A stretch of 24,311 bases of DNA from Synergistaceae bacterium (GCA_022837505.1 JALHFZ010000046.1:1-24311); one strand, 5' to 3'. Counted from the first letter of the stretch, positions 1-8,897 are shown. Program-made: numbers and translations. The notes: a model not told the origin generated them from the letters alone.

Positions 1-1836
1 GCTCGTCCGGGCGAAGACAGCGTACTCTTCCGCCATCCTCCGCAGCTCCTCCTCCTCCGCGGCCTCGAGCTCCTCTCCCGTAACGGCCTGTCCGCCGATC
101 CCCATCTCCTCCGCTATGGCGAGGGCCGTGCCTGCATGGTCGCCGGTGATCATCTTGACCTGTATCCCCGCCCGGCGGCAGATCTCGATGGCCTCCACCG
201 CCTCGGGGCGGGGCGGGTCGATGATCCCCGCAAGGCCGAGAAAGAGGAACCCCTCATCCAGGTCCTCCGGCGCGATCTCCTCCTGCCCGCCGGACGCATC
301 AAGGGAGGCTGCCGCGAGGACTCGCAGCCCCCTGCCGCTCATCTCTTCGATCTTCTCCTCCCAGAAGGAGCGGTCGAGGGGTTCGGGGGAGCCTTCGGGG
401 GAGAGCTGGGAGGCGCTTCTGTCGAGCAGCCGGTCCGGCGCTCCCTTGAGGAAGATCTTCCGCTCCCCCCGGGGGGTTTCGTTCAGGGTGGCCATATACT
501 TCCGCTCCGACTCGAAGGGGACAGCCCCGAGACGGGGGTATTCCTCATGGCTGAACCCCGCCTTTCGGCCGAGGGTCCGGAGGGCCCCCTCGGTGGGTTC
601 TCCTGCGAGCTTCCACCGCCCCTCCTCCTCAGAAATGGCAGCGTCGTTCGCCACCGCCATGACCTCGATGAAAAGAGCCAGATCCTCCGCCTCTTTGAGG
701 GAGACCTTTTCTCCTCCGAAGGTGATCTCCCCCTCGGGGGCGTACCCCGAGCCGGTGATTTCGTATACTCCCTTCGAGGTCGCGACGTGGCGGACGGTCA
801 TCTCGTTCTTCGTCAGGGTGCCCGTCTTGTCGGTGCAGATCACGGAGACGGAGCCCAGAGTCTCAACAGAATTGAGCTGCCGGGTGATGGCCTTCTGACG
901 GGCCATCCGCTGAACTCCCAGGGCGAGGGTGACAGTGAGGATGGCCGGAAGGCTCTCGGGAATGGCCGCCACGGCGAAACCGATGGAGGCCAGAAAGAGC
1001 TCGCCGAGGGGAAAGTCGTGAAGAAAACGGCCGATGAGGAACATGAGGGCAGCGAGCCCGATAATGATGAAGGAGAGGTTTTTGCCGAAGCGGTTCATCT
1101 GCCGGATGAGGGGGGTTTCGATGGGCTCGATCTCGTCCACGAGGGTGCTGATTTTGCCTATCTCCGTTCGGGGCCCGGTGGCGGTGACCACGCCCGTTCC
1201 CCGCCCGGCGGCCACGAGGGTGCCCGAGAAGGCCATGGAGATCCGGTCTCCCACCCCTGCCTCGGGAGAAACGGGAGAGGGGTCTTTATCCACGGGAAGG
1301 GATTCCCCCGTCAGAGGGGACTCCTCGATGCGGAGGGTGTTGACCTCGAGAAGGCGGAGGTCGGCGGGGACCCGGTCGCCCGGCCGAAGGCGGACCACGT
1401 CTCCGGGGACGAGTTCGACGGCGTCCTCCTTTACCCATTGGCCGTCCCGGAGGACGTCCGCTGAAGGGGAGAGCATCTTCCGTATTCCCGCAAGGGCCTC
1501 CCGGGCCTTCCCCTCCTGTATGAAGCCGATCAGGCCGTTCAGGATGACCACGGCCAGGATCACTCCCGTATCCACCCATTCCTTCAAAAAGCCTGTGACC
1601 GCTGCGGCGATGAGAAGAATGTAGATCAGGGGGTCGCGAAACTGCCGGAGCATCCGGGAGAGCAGCCCCTCCCTCTCCGGTTCCGCCAGGCGGTTTGCGC
1701 CGACAGCCTGCAGCCTTGCCGCCGCTTCCCGGCCTGAAAGCCCTTCTGAGGAGGCGGCAAGCCTCTTGAGCACCTCTTCCCCTTCCATGGAGTGGGGATT
1801 TTCAATGAGAAACGATTTTCCTTCGTCTTTAGGCAT
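1..1836 (-). CDS. Cation-transporting P-type ATPase (type II, Ca2+/Na+-type), partial at window edge
   Basis: This is an ATP-driven cation pump of the inner membrane. The frame is open from the ATG at 1836 to base 1, giving 612 residues of an expected 870-900. In order: N-terminal cation-ATPase domain (about 13-80), two membrane segments (about 70-110), actuator domain with TGES at 176-179, membrane helix 4 with the ion-site motif PESLP at 293-297, phosphorylation motif DKTGTLT with Asp336, nucleotide-binding domain with KGAPDRL, and the hinge motif TGDHAG. The GDGVND motif and the last six membrane helices lie outside the window. Type IIA pumps usually read PEGLP; the Ser here occurs in some bacterial members and leaves ion specificity (Ca2+, Na+ or other) open. 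A GGGAG-containing site lies upstream of the ATG. Family certain, substrate not. Confidence 0.93.
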   Translation of the reverse strand, partial: MPKDEGKSFLIENPHSMEGEEVLKRLAASSEGLSGREAAARLQAVGANRLAEPEREGLLSRMLRQFRDPLIYILLIAAAVTGFLKEWVDTGVILAVVILNGLIGFIQEGKAREALAGIRKMLSPSADVLRDGQWVKEDAVELVPGDVVRLRPGDRVPADLRLLEVNTLRIEESPLTGESLPVDKDPSPVSPEAGVGDRISMAFSGTLVAAGRGTGVVTATGPRTEIGKISTLVDEIEPIETPLIRQMNRFGKNLSFIIIGLAALMFLIGRFLHDFPLGELFLASIGFAVAAIPESLPAILTVTLALGVQRMARQKAITRQLNSVETLGSVSVICTDKTGTLTKNEMTVRHVATSKGVYEITGSGYAPEGEITFGGEKVSLKEAEDLALFIEVMAVANDAAISEEEGRWKLAGEPTEGALRTLGRKAGFSHEEYPRLGAVPFESERKYMATLNETPRGERKIFLKGAPDRLLDRSASQLSPEGSPEPLDRSFWEEKIEEMSGRGLRVLAAASLDASGGQEEIAPEDLDEGFLFLGLAGIIDPPRPEAVEAIEICRRAGIQVKMITGDHAGTALAIAEEMGIGGQAVTGEELEAAEEEELRRMAEEYAVFARTS

Positions 1837-1910
1837 TGCCTCAGCTCCCTTTCCGGGCAGAACCCTTCCGACCTTTCCCAGAAGCAAGATTCGCCGGAGG
1901 TCCGTGAGAA

Positions 1911-1978
1911 GCCGCAGATTTTCATGCTTCAGTTTACAGTATTTCCAGGAAATCGGGAGAGAGAGGAAATTCTGCGGC
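1911..1978. repeat. Nested inverted repeats upstream of the P-type ATPase
   Basis: Two 13-base arms, 1911-1923 (gccgcagattttc) and 1966-1978 (gaaattctgcggc), are inverted with one mismatch and enclose 42 bases. Inside sits a perfect palindrome, atttcc-a-ggaaat, at 1941-1953. They lie in the 169-bp gap between the stop of the DedA/PAP2 gene (2006) and the ATPase start (1836). No T-run follows either arm on the minus strand, so a terminator is unlikely. An operator or a structured leader is possible; function is inferred only from position. Confidence 0.4.
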
Positions 1979-2005
1979 CTTGCAGTGCGCAGGAGAGGCG
2001 TCCGG

Positions 2006-4075
2006 TCAGGGGACTATGGTTTTTGCCGGTTCCTCCCAGAGCAGCAGAACATCTCCGTTCCAGTCTTCTTCCAGCAGAACTTCATCCTCAGGATGGCTGG
2101 TACTCCTGCGCCGAACCTCTATTCGCAAGAGCGCCGGCGGAAGGGCTTTCTTGAATTCCTCCAGAGCTCTGCCCTGACCCCCCATACTCCGGGCGAGGGT
2201 GAAAAGCCCTGCCAGCCCCTTCTTCCGCTGAATTTCAAGGGTCCCCTCGAAGAACGGGCGGCCGGAAGGGGTCTTCGCACCGGAGGGCCAGAGGCGGAGG
2301 AGAAGCCGTTCATCGGAATTCAGTCCCCGGAGAAGACGGATATCGTCCCCCCTGCCGTCGTGGAGGCGGGGGAGCAGAGGGAGGTCCTCCACGGCGGCCG
2401 CGGGAGAGAGAAGGCTGAGGAGGGTTTTTCCGTCCGGAGGAGGGGAAGGGAGCCACCCGGAGGCGAGGAAGTGTAGCCGCAGGGTCGAAGGGGAGGCCGC
2501 CGCCTGGAGGACGAGGGGCTGTCCCTTGTCTCCTTCGAGATCGATCCTCCGGACCGGAAAGGACCGCCACTCCCCCTCTGCCCAGTCAGAGAGGGTAAGG
2601 ATCCGCTCTTCCATACGGGGGGCGTAGCGGGCCATATCCCCCTCGTGGCGGCGGGAGATCTGCCACCCTCCGGCAAGGAGGAGGACGAGAAGGGCGAACC
2701 CCAGGGTTTTTCTCCCCGGAAGCCCCTCGCAGGGGCGTTCGAGATAGAGAAGGCCGAGGAGGGCGATCCAGGCGCTCCCCAAAAGAAACCCTCCGAGGAC
2801 GTCGGAAAGCCAGTGCACGCCGAGATAAAGCCGGGAGGTGGCAATGAGTCCCGAGATCAGAAAGGCCCCGAGAAAGAGGGCCCCCCGCGCGAAGGCAGGC
2901 CGCCCCCGGGAAAGAAGAAGGGCCAGAAATCCGTAAATGACCACCGCCATGGTGGTGTGGCCGCTGGGAAAACCGTAGAGGGACACCCCCCGGTAGACCT
3001 CAAGAGGTCGGGGAAGCTGCAGGAGCATCTTCAGAAGCTGGACCGAGGCGACCCCGCCGAGGGCTGCAACGGCCCAGAAGACCCCCGCCCGTTTGCACCG
3101 GGAGGTCATGAGGAGCACCAGTATGGCCGCCGAGAGGGAAATGTTGACGAAGGAGCCCCCCAGCTCTGTGACCGCCACAAAAAAACGGTCAGCCCAGGGA
3201 GTCCGCAGAGACTGGAAGAGATTGTTCACCCCCTGATCCACCAGTACGAGGGGGTCCCGGCTGAGGACGGCCTCCGTCACTCGGAAAAAGGTCCAGCCGG
3301 CGGTGAAAAAGAGAAGGATCAGAAGGGCATAGAAGATCTCCTCCCCTGACTTGCGGAAGAGAAGAATGAAGACGGCTTTTTTGAGAAAAAGCTCCCCCCG
3401 CCACCGGCTTTCCCTCGTCAGGGACCAGTTTTTGAGCCTTTTGAACAAGGCGGGAGCGGCGTAGCTGACGGCCCGGAAGATCTTTTTTCCAATCCAGAGG
3501 GCAGACCACAGGATGACGAGAAGGAGGAGCAGCAAAAGGGCCAGCCTGGTGCTGACGGCACCGGCCACCTGCAGGGAGGTGCCGAAGACCATTCCCGGCA
3601 CCAGATAGGCCCCGGCCCAGCCGAAGCCCGAGGCCACATTCACCGCCGCAAACTGAAGGGGCTTCATCCCCATCATCCCCGCCACAAGGGGGATGACGGG
3701 GCGGATGGGGCCGACGAAGCGGCCGAGAAAGACGCTTTTTCCTCCGTGGCGGAGAAAGAAGCCCTCACCCCTGTCCAGAATGCCCGGGTGGCGGGAAAAG
3801 GGCCACATTTCAGCCAGGGGGGCGCGGTACTTCCGCCCCAGCCAGTAGCTGATTCCGTCCCCTGCGATCGCTCCGGCGGCGGCGGAGAAAAAGACGGCCC
3901 AGAAATCAAGCCCTCCCATGGCAACCACCGTTCCGAAGCCGAACATGAGCACCGTTCCGGGGACAATGAGACCGACGCCGGCGAGGGACTCACCCAGGGC
4001 GGTAATAAAGACAGCACTGTATGCGAGGGCAGCATGGGCCGAGAGGAGGGCCGGAAGGGCTCTGAGGGAGATCAT
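2006..4075 (-). CDS. DedA family - PAP2 phosphatase - LssY-like C-terminal domain fusion protein
   Basis: A 689-residue inner-membrane protein made of three parts. Residues 1-200 are a DedA (SNARE-associated) domain, with an acidic residue at E28, PG at 39-40 and the GRFVGPIRP motif at 118-126. Residues about 250-445 are a PAP2 acid phosphatase with all three signature motifs: K349-x6-RP (ends 356), PSGH at 370-373 and SR-x5-H-x3-D at 414-425, so the catalytic histidines H373 and H421 are present. The rest (about 455-689) starts with a membrane helix and continues as a soluble domain matching the LssY C-terminal type. DedA proteins are known lipid translocases and PAP2 enzymes dephosphorylate lipid phosphates, including undecaprenyl pyrophosphate; a coupled dephosphorylate-and-flip role is inferred. 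Start ATG at 4075 follows a purine-rich GGGAGAGAAGGGG site. Confidence 0.92.
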   Translation of the reverse strand: MISLRALPALLSAHAALAYSAVFITALGESLAGVGLIVPGTVLMFGFGTVVAMGGLDFWAVFFSAAAGAIAGDGISYWLGRKYRAPLAEMWPFSRHPGILDRGEGFFLRHGGKSVFLGRFVGPIRPVIPLVAGMMGMKPLQFAAVNVASGFGWAGAYLVPGMVFGTSLQVAGAVSTRLALLLLLLLVILWSALWIGKKIFRAVSYAAPALFKRLKNWSLTRESRWRGELFLKKAVFILLFRKSGEEIFYALLILLFFTAGWTFFRVTEAVLSRDPLVLVDQGVNNLFQSLRTPWADRFFVAVTELGGSFVNISLSAAILVLLMTSRCKRAGVFWAVAALGGVASVQLLKMLLQLPRPLEVYRGVSLYGFPSGHTTMAVVIYGFLALLLSRGRPAFARGALFLGAFLISGLIATSRLYLGVHWLSDVLGGFLLGSAWIALLGLLYLERPCEGLPGRKTLGFALLVLLLAGGWQISRRHEGDMARYAPRMEERILTLSDWAEGEWRSFPVRRIDLEGDKGQPLVLQAAASPSTLRLHFLASGWLPSPPPDGKTLLSLLSPAAAVEDLPLLPRLHDGRGDDIRLLRGLNSDERLLLRLWPSGAKTPSGRPFFEGTLEIQRKKGLAGLFTLARSMGGQGRALEEFKKALPPALLRIEVRRRSTSHPEDEVLLEEDWNGDVLLLWEEPAKTIVP

Positions 4076-4216
4076 TCCCCTTCTCTCCCTTTTCTATCCG
4101 GTGCAGACCTGTATGAAAAACTGCGGGGGCGGAAACTTTTTCGCCTTCCCATGGATATCCTTCCCTTCAATCCCCTTCTCCTTCCAACACCCGTTTATCT
4201 TATCATTTCCATAAAG

Positions 4217-4248
4217 AAGCGCCCTCCTGATGAAGAAGGAGGGCGCTT
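4217..4248 (-). terminator. Rho-independent terminator of the TRAP transporter operon
   Basis: A perfect 12-bp stem (4217-4228 aagcgccctcct; 4237-4248 aggagggcgctt) with an 8-base loop. It begins 25 bases past the stop of the TRAP large permease. On the minus strand the stem is followed by TTCTTTATGG, a modest U-tract. It separates the TRAP unit from the DedA/PAP2 gene, which therefore probably has its own promoter in 4076-4216, although I see no convincing one there. Confidence 0.85.
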
Positions 4249-4272
4249 TCAGCTTTCGAAACAGGGGAAAAA

Positions 4273-5625
4273 CTACGCTCCGCCGATCATCTTTTGGGGC
4301 AGCCAGGTGATGATGCCCGGGAAGAACGAACAGAGAAGGAGGACGAACATGATGATGAGGATGAAGGGGATGACTCCCTTGATGATGTCCCCGATGGTCA
4401 CTCCCAGCTCTTCGGGGGCCGTGCCCTTGAGGACGAAGATGGACATGGCCATGGGAGGGGTCTGGAAGGCCATCTGCATGTTGATGCAGATCATCATCCC
4501 CGCCCAGAGGGGATTGAACCCCAGGGCCTCAAGGATCGGGGAGAAGATGGGGACGACGATGAAGACGATGCCGATCCATTCAATGAACATCCCAAGCAGA
4601 AAGACGATGGCCATGATGATGAAGAAGGACATCCACTTGCCCCCGGGAACGGAGAGGATGAACTCCGCCACCACGTCGCCGGCCCCGGCGCTCATGAAGA
4701 TCCCCACGAAGGCGTAGCAGAGGGCGGCGATCATGACTACGAAGGCGCTGACCCTCATGGTCTCAAGGGAGGCCTGGCGGATCAGCCCCCAGCTGAAGCG
4801 CCGGTACCCTATGGCGAGAAGGATGGCCGCGGCGCACCCGACGGCCGCCGCCTCGGTGGGAGGGGCGATCCCTGCGAAGATGGTGCCGAGCACCGCCACG
4901 ATGAGGAGCAGAGGGGGTACGAGGGATTTCAGCAGCCGAATGAACTTGGGCATGTCGAAGGGAGTGACCTGGTCCCGGGGAATGGCGGGCCCGAGGGCCG
5001 GGTTGAGGGCGCACCGGGTGATGACATAGAGAATGTAAAAGGCGGAGAGGAGAAGGCCGGGGAAGACGGCCCCCATGAACATCTGCCCCACGGAAAGGCC
5101 CGCCTGGGGGGCGTAGACCACGAGCATGATGCTCGGCGGGATGAGGATCCCCAGGGTACCCGCCGCCACGATGGACCCGGAGGCGAGGGACTTGTCGTAC
5201 CCCCGGTTGATCATGGGCGCGAGGGCGATGAGAGTGAGGATGGTCACCGACGCGGCGATGACGCCGAGGCAGGCGGCCAGGATGGTTCCGAAGATGATGG
5301 TCACCACGGCAAGACCGCCCCGGAGGCGCCCCATGGCCTCGTAGAGACTCTGATAGAGATCCTTCGTCACCCCGGAATGCTGGAGGATTACCCCCATGAA
5401 GGTGAAGAGGGGGACGGCCAGATAGGGGTAGTTCAGGGAGAGATCGTAGAACCGGCTGTAGAGAATATGGAAGGTCGTGGTCGGGCCGAAGACTGCCAGC
5501 CCCGTGAAAAAGGCCACGCTGCCGATGACGAAGGCGATGGGAAACCCCGTCATGACGAGGACGAAGACCCCTCCCAGCATGAGAAGAGTGATGGCTTCAG
5601 CGCTGATTTCAATCAAGAGTCTCAC
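4273..5625 (-). CDS. TRAP transporter large permease (DctM family)
   Basis: The large membrane subunit of a tripartite ATP-independent periplasmic transporter, which moves an organic acid inward using the sodium gradient. At 450 residues it has normal family length, about a dozen hydrophobic segments and typical DctM sequence, such as GTLGILIPPSIMLVVY and GMFIEWIGI. The frame given starts at a GTG (5625) overlapping the small-permease gene by 17 bases. A TTG at 5616, eight bases after AAGGGG, is better spaced from a ribosome site and would make a 447-residue protein overlapping by 8 bases. Either way translation is coupled to the upstream dctQ-type gene. The gene is last in its unit and is followed by a strong hairpin terminator. 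Confidence 0.96.
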   Translation of the reverse strand: MRLLIEISAEAITLLMLGGVFVLVMTGFPIAFVIGSVAFFTGLAVFGPTTTFHILYSRFYDLSLNYPYLAVPLFTFMGVILQHSGVTKDLYQSLYEAMGRLRGGLAVVTIIFGTILAACLGVIAASVTILTLIALAPMINRGYDKSLASGSIVAAGTLGILIPPSIMLVVYAPQAGLSVGQMFMGAVFPGLLLSAFYILYVITRCALNPALGPAIPRDQVTPFDMPKFIRLLKSLVPPLLLIVAVLGTIFAGIAPPTEAAAVGCAAAILLAIGYRRFSWGLIRQASLETMRVSAFVVMIAALCYAFVGIFMSAGAGDVVAEFILSVPGGKWMSFFIIMAIVFLLGMFIEWIGIVFIVVPIFSPILEALGFNPLWAGMMICINMQMAFQTPPMAMSIFVLKGTAPEELGVTIGDIIKGVIPFILIIMFVLLLCSFFPGIITWLPQKMIGGA

Positions 5626-6127
5626 CCCTTACGGCGAAGTACAGGTCCCGGATGAACTTGGCGATCCCCTGCAGCACGAGAAAGAGGAGCCCCACGGCAA
5701 AGACCGTGCGGTAGGGCCCTGCAGGAGGGTACCAGAAGCTGTTGAAGAAGACCTCGTTGATTTTCCATGCCCGGATTGTCCATGTGACGGCCATCCAGAG
5801 CATGACCCCCATGAGGGGGAAGAAGAGAAAGAGGGAGCAGATCACGTTGAGGCCTGCCTTTTTTCTGGGTGAGAGCATGTTGTAGAAAATATCCACCCTC
5901 GTGTGGGATTCATGAAGGTAGTCGTAGGAGGCCCCCAGAAGATAGAGGGAGCCTCCGGCCATGCACAGGACATCGTAGGACCAGCTGGTGGGGGCGTCGA
6001 AGAAATGTCGGGCTATCGCCTCGTAGGTTCCCGCGAACACAAGGAGAAGGGCAAACCATTTCCCCACCTGACCTGACATTTCACTGATTCTGTCAATTGA
6101 CTTCAATGTGCGCTTCAGAGTTGGCAT
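5609..6127 (-). CDS. TRAP transporter small permease (DctQ family)
   Basis: The 172-residue small membrane subunit of the TRAP transporter, with four hydrophobic segments. The SWSYDVLC region, with the following LGASYDYLHESHTRVDIFY stretch, is characteristic of the DctQ family. Its ATG is preceded by AAGGAGAAAAGGC. It lies 36 bases after the binding-protein gene and overlaps the large permease gene, so the three subunits are made together. The order binding protein, small permease, large permease is the common TRAP order. Confidence 0.95.
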   Translation of the reverse strand: MPTLKRTLKSIDRISEMSGQVGKWFALLLVFAGTYEAIARHFFDAPTSWSYDVLCMAGGSLYLLGASYDYLHESHTRVDIFYNMLSPRKKAGLNVICSLFLFFPLMGVMLWMAVTWTIRAWKINEVFFNSFWYPPAGPYRTVFAVGLLFLVLQGIAKFIRDLYFAVRGETLD

Positions 6128-6163
6128 GCCTTTTCTCCTTGTGTTTTCTCGGGATTGAAGAGT

Positions 6164-7219
6164 CTATCTCATGGAGTCGTAGGCTTCACCGTACTTCTTC
6201 ATGGAGTCGTAGATCTCGGCGAAGATCGGAGATTCGCTCTTCGACTTCTCGGCGTAGAACTTGTCGGCCTCTGCCGCAAGGGCTTCGTTCACGTCGGCGG
6301 GGACCTTGAGCACTTCGTTGCCGGCAGCCTTGAACTTGTCGAGGGCCAGGATGGATTCATAGACGAGGAATTCATGCTGGGCCTGGGTGTACCGGTCGAT
6401 CATGGACTGGACGAGAAGCTGAAGGTCCTTGGGAAGGGCGTTCCAGGCATCCTTGTTCACGAAGAAGACCTGGGGGTCGCTCGGGGCCCGAACAGGGGAG
6501 AGATAGACGTACTTCGCCACTTCGTTGAAGTGCATGTTCCAGTTGGAGGCGAGGGTGGAATATTCAAAGGCGTCGATGGTGCCGCGCTTCATAGCCTCGT
6601 AGAGTTCGCCGCCGGGGATGATCACTGTTGCCATCCCCATTCTTTTCATGATCTCGCCGCCGTCGCCCATGCAGCGGGCCTTGATCTTCTTCAGGTCGTC
6701 AAGGTTTTCGATCTTCACCTTGGAGTGGAAGAACACTTCCTCGGGAAGGGGAGAAAGGGCTCCGGGGAAGGTCATGACGTTGTACCCTTCCATCATCTTG
6801 TTCATAAGGTCAGCTCCACCGCCGTAGTTGAACCACGTTCTGAGGGCCTCTCCTGCGAGGGCACCGGGACGGGAACTGATCAGGCCCGCTGCCGGCCATT
6901 TGTCGAGGTTGTACATGGGGCAGGTGTAGCACAGCTGCAGCACGTTGTCGTTCACCGCGTCGAGTTCCTTGTAGGCGGGGACGATGGATCCGCCGACGAA
7001 GGGCTTTATCTCAAGACGGCCGCCCGATGCCTCGGTGATGGCCTTGCAGAGCTTGTCATGGTAGATCTGGGAGGGGTCGGAGGCGGGACCGTGACCCGAG
7101 GATTTCCAGACGATCTTCTTCGGCGCGTCGGCCCCTTCGCCCATGGTCGCCGGAAGGAAAGCTCCTCCCGCCAGAACCGCAATCAGCAGCGCGAACAAAC
7201 AGATTCTCAAAGCCCGCAT
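6164..7219 (-). CDS. TRAP transporter solute-binding protein (DctP family, TakP/mannitol-chloroaromatic-like branch)
   Basis: The periplasmic substrate-binding subunit. I set the start at ATG 7219, eight bases after a perfect AAAGGAGG; an in-frame ATG at 7249 has no such site. The product is 351 residues with a signal peptide (about residues 1-27, no lipobox). Typical DctP landmarks are the SGGRLEIKPF segment, ARCMGDGGEIMKRMG, and PGGELYEAMKRGTIDAFEY. The GGE and PGGELY features resemble TakP-type proteins that bind 2-oxo acids, often with a metal; ligand identity is an inference. It is separated from the upstream MBL gene by 87 bases with no terminator, so it probably belongs to the same transcript, though its strong ribosome site suggests high expression. 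Confidence 0.94.
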   Translation of the reverse strand: MRALRICLFALLIAVLAGGAFLPATMGEGADAPKKIVWKSSGHGPASDPSQIYHDKLCKAITEASGGRLEIKPFVGGSIVPAYKELDAVNDNVLQLCYTCPMYNLDKWPAAGLISSRPGALAGEALRTWFNYGGGADLMNKMMEGYNVMTFPGALSPLPEEVFFHSKVKIENLDDLKKIKARCMGDGGEIMKRMGMATVIIPGGELYEAMKRGTIDAFEYSTLASNWNMHFNEVAKYVYLSPVRAPSDPQVFFVNKDAWNALPKDLQLLVQSMIDRYTQAQHEFLVYESILALDKFKAAGNEVLKVPADVNEALAAEADKFYAEKSKSESPIFAEIYDSMKKYGEAYDSMR

Positions 7220-7306
7220 TATGTAACCTCCTTTGTGATGTCGCCTCATCCGGCTGCGCCGATTGTGCTTATCCGGCGGACCGGAACTCTGATGAACACC
7301 TTGCCG

Positions 7307-8131
7307 TCAGAAAAAGAGAGAACTTCCTGTGACGTTTGAAAAATAGCGGCTGTTTTCTTCCTGCAGACGGGCCGCAGCCGTCTGCCCCGTACAGTGGGAC
7401 ACGCCGACGATTTCAATTTCCTCTCTGCGCAGATACTCGAGGGATTTTTCCAGGGCACCTCCCTTCGCTTCCACAAGATGAGTTCCTCCGAGCACAGCCG
7501 CAATGGGGCGGCCGAGCCGGTTCCGGACGCTGTCGAGCATGGTGCGCATCCCCGGGTGGGCGCACCCCAGAAGGACCGCCAACCCCCGGGGGGTGTCCAC
7601 AGCCAGCAGAATTTCGTCATCAAAGGGGTCGGGGATAAACCCCTCCTCCGTTCTCAGCAGAAACCTGGGGTTTATGACCTCATCAGGGTGAATTCGGGGA
7701 AATCGGGAGAGAACGAAGATTCCAGGGAGGAGCTCTTCTGTCTCCTTCTTGACTTCGTGGTGATCAATCTCCATCTCGTCAAGAAAATCTTCGTCGAAGG
7801 GGCTGCCGAGATAATCATAGGAACCGCTGCGGCAGGCGTACTTGGGGGTGAAAAATCCCGGGCCCGTGACGAGCTGAAAGGAAGAGGATTCTTCGGCGAG
7901 AAAGGGGAGCCCGCCGGAATGGTCGTAATGGCCGTGGCTCAGCACCGCGTATTCAGCGTCGCACACCGGGAGGTTCAGCCGGGCGGCGTTGGATAGGAAG
8001 GCCCCCGACTGCCCCGTATCAAAGAGAAGAGTGTGTCCGTCCTTTTCAATGAAGAAGGAGATCCCGTGCTCGTACCGCAGCCCGTGGTGCTCTCCCGGAG
8101 AATTCTCGATCAGCGTGGTAATCCGGATCAT
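7307..8131 (-). CDS. Metallo-beta-lactamase-fold hydrolase (COG1237-type)
   Basis: A soluble metal-dependent hydrolase of 274 residues. The metal motif SHGHYDHSGG starts at residue 65 (H66, H68, D70, H71), preceded by LLFDTG. Later segments GCAHPG and GGTHLVEA supply further conserved His positions. This arrangement is that of the COG1237 group, named after a methanopterin-pathway activity but widespread in bacteria with mostly unproven roles. GAGGAGG lies seven bases before the ATG at 8131; an ATG at 8137 is only two bases from it and is less likely. The gene starts 22 bases after the FadR-type regulator and precedes the TRAP genes, so it probably acts on the imported compound or a derivative. 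Confidence 0.9.
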   Translation of the reverse strand: MIRITTLIENSPGEHHGLRYEHGISFFIEKDGHTLLFDTGQSGAFLSNAARLNLPVCDAEYAVLSHGHYDHSGGLPFLAEESSSFQLVTGPGFFTPKYACRSGSYDYLGSPFDEDFLDEMEIDHHEVKKETEELLPGIFVLSRFPRIHPDEVINPRFLLRTEEGFIPDPFDDEILLAVDTPRGLAVLLGCAHPGMRTMLDSVRNRLGRPIAAVLGGTHLVEAKGGALEKSLEYLRREEIEIVGVSHCTGQTAAARLQEENSRYFSNVTGSSLFF

Positions 8132-8153
8132 GGTCATTCCTCCTCGAAAGGGT

Positions 8154-8849
8154 TCATTCTTCCATGGATGCCCGAATATCTGCGAGGGCGTTGGTGAGAT
8201 GGCGTATCATGGTTTTTTCGGCGGCCTCAGGGTCCCCGGCGCGGATGGCGGCGAGGATGTCCCCGTGCTCCCGGACGGTTTTTTCCACCCTTCCGGGGAT
8301 ATGGAGGCTCGTGATCCACCCCTCGGAGAGGGAGCGGGTCATGGTCTTCATGAGGTAATAGAGGGTTCTGTTCTTCGTGGATTTGGCGATGAGGCGGTGA
8401 AAATCTCCGTCGGAGGAGACCAGGGAGGCCGTATCTCCCCTTTCGGCTGCCCGGAGGAATTTTTCGTGGGCCTCCTCCATCGCCCGAAGGGATTCTTCGT
8501 CCGCCTCCTCGGCGGCCCGGCAGGCCGCCTTCGGCTCGATGATGAGCCGCACTTCGAAATGATCGATAATGGGGGTTTTATTGTCCTTCAGCCAGCCTGA
8601 GAAGAGGTCGGACTTCTCCTCACCGGGGCCGGCCACGTAGATGCCCTTCCCCTGGCGCACAGTCACCCGGCCCCGGACCTCGAGGATCCGGATGGCCTCC
8701 CGGATGGAGGAACGGCTTATCTGAAGCTCCTTCGCCAGCTCATGCTCGGAGTAAAAGCGATCTCCCGCACGGAAGCCGTTCTGAAGGATCATTCCGTCAA
8801 TAGCCTCAATTGCCTTGTCTGACAGGCGGGTCTTCCGGATAGGCTCCAT
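8154..8849 (-). CDS. GntR-family transcriptional regulator, FadR subfamily (FCD domain)
   Basis: A DNA-binding regulator of 231 residues. Residues 1-75 form the GntR winged helix-turn-helix (YSEHELAKELQISRSSIREA then GKGIYV). Residues about 90-228 form an all-helical FCD ligand domain with the metal-site residues D147, H151, H195 and H217. Members usually sense a carboxylate that the neighbouring genes import or degrade. The start is ATG 8849, preceded by GGAAGGGG. An in-frame ATG at 8885 lacks a ribosome site and would lie only about five bases from the expected transcription start. It heads the MBL-TRAP unit, which it probably controls together with itself. Confidence 0.94.
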   Translation of the reverse strand: MEPIRKTRLSDKAIEAIDGMILQNGFRAGDRFYSEHELAKELQISRSSIREAIRILEVRGRVTVRQGKGIYVAGPGEEKSDLFSGWLKDNKTPIIDHFEVRLIIEPKAACRAAEEADEESLRAMEEAHEKFLRAAERGDTASLVSSDGDFHRLIAKSTKNRTLYYLMKTMTRSLSEGWITSLHIPGRVEKTVREHGDILAAIRAGDPEAAEKTMIRHLTNALADIRASMEE

Positions 8850-8884
8850 TTTTCCCCTTCCTGGATCAGGCTGATGTCTACTCA

Positions 8885-8897
8885 TCGGACAACCCGA
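8885..8897. promoter_or_regulatory. Possible operator at the transcription start of the FadR-type regulator
   Basis: The dyad TCGG-acaac-CCGA (8885-8897) touches the -10 box and covers the predicted transcription start. FadR-family regulators bind short dyads with GT/AC cores, and the centre here contains ttgt/acaa. A repressor bound here would block the promoter. This is an inference from position and symmetry. Confidence 0.4.

Noticed and set aside
136..1464. Long plus-strand open frame opposite the P-type ATPase
   Set aside because: It is antisense to a clear ATPase with all motifs; composition is a GC-rich shadow with no family features.
4294..5655. 453-codon plus-strand open frame opposite the TRAP large permease
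   Set aside because: Extremely rich in Asp, Glu, Gly and His, as expected from the reverse of hydrophobic codons; the permease on the minus strand is unmistakable.
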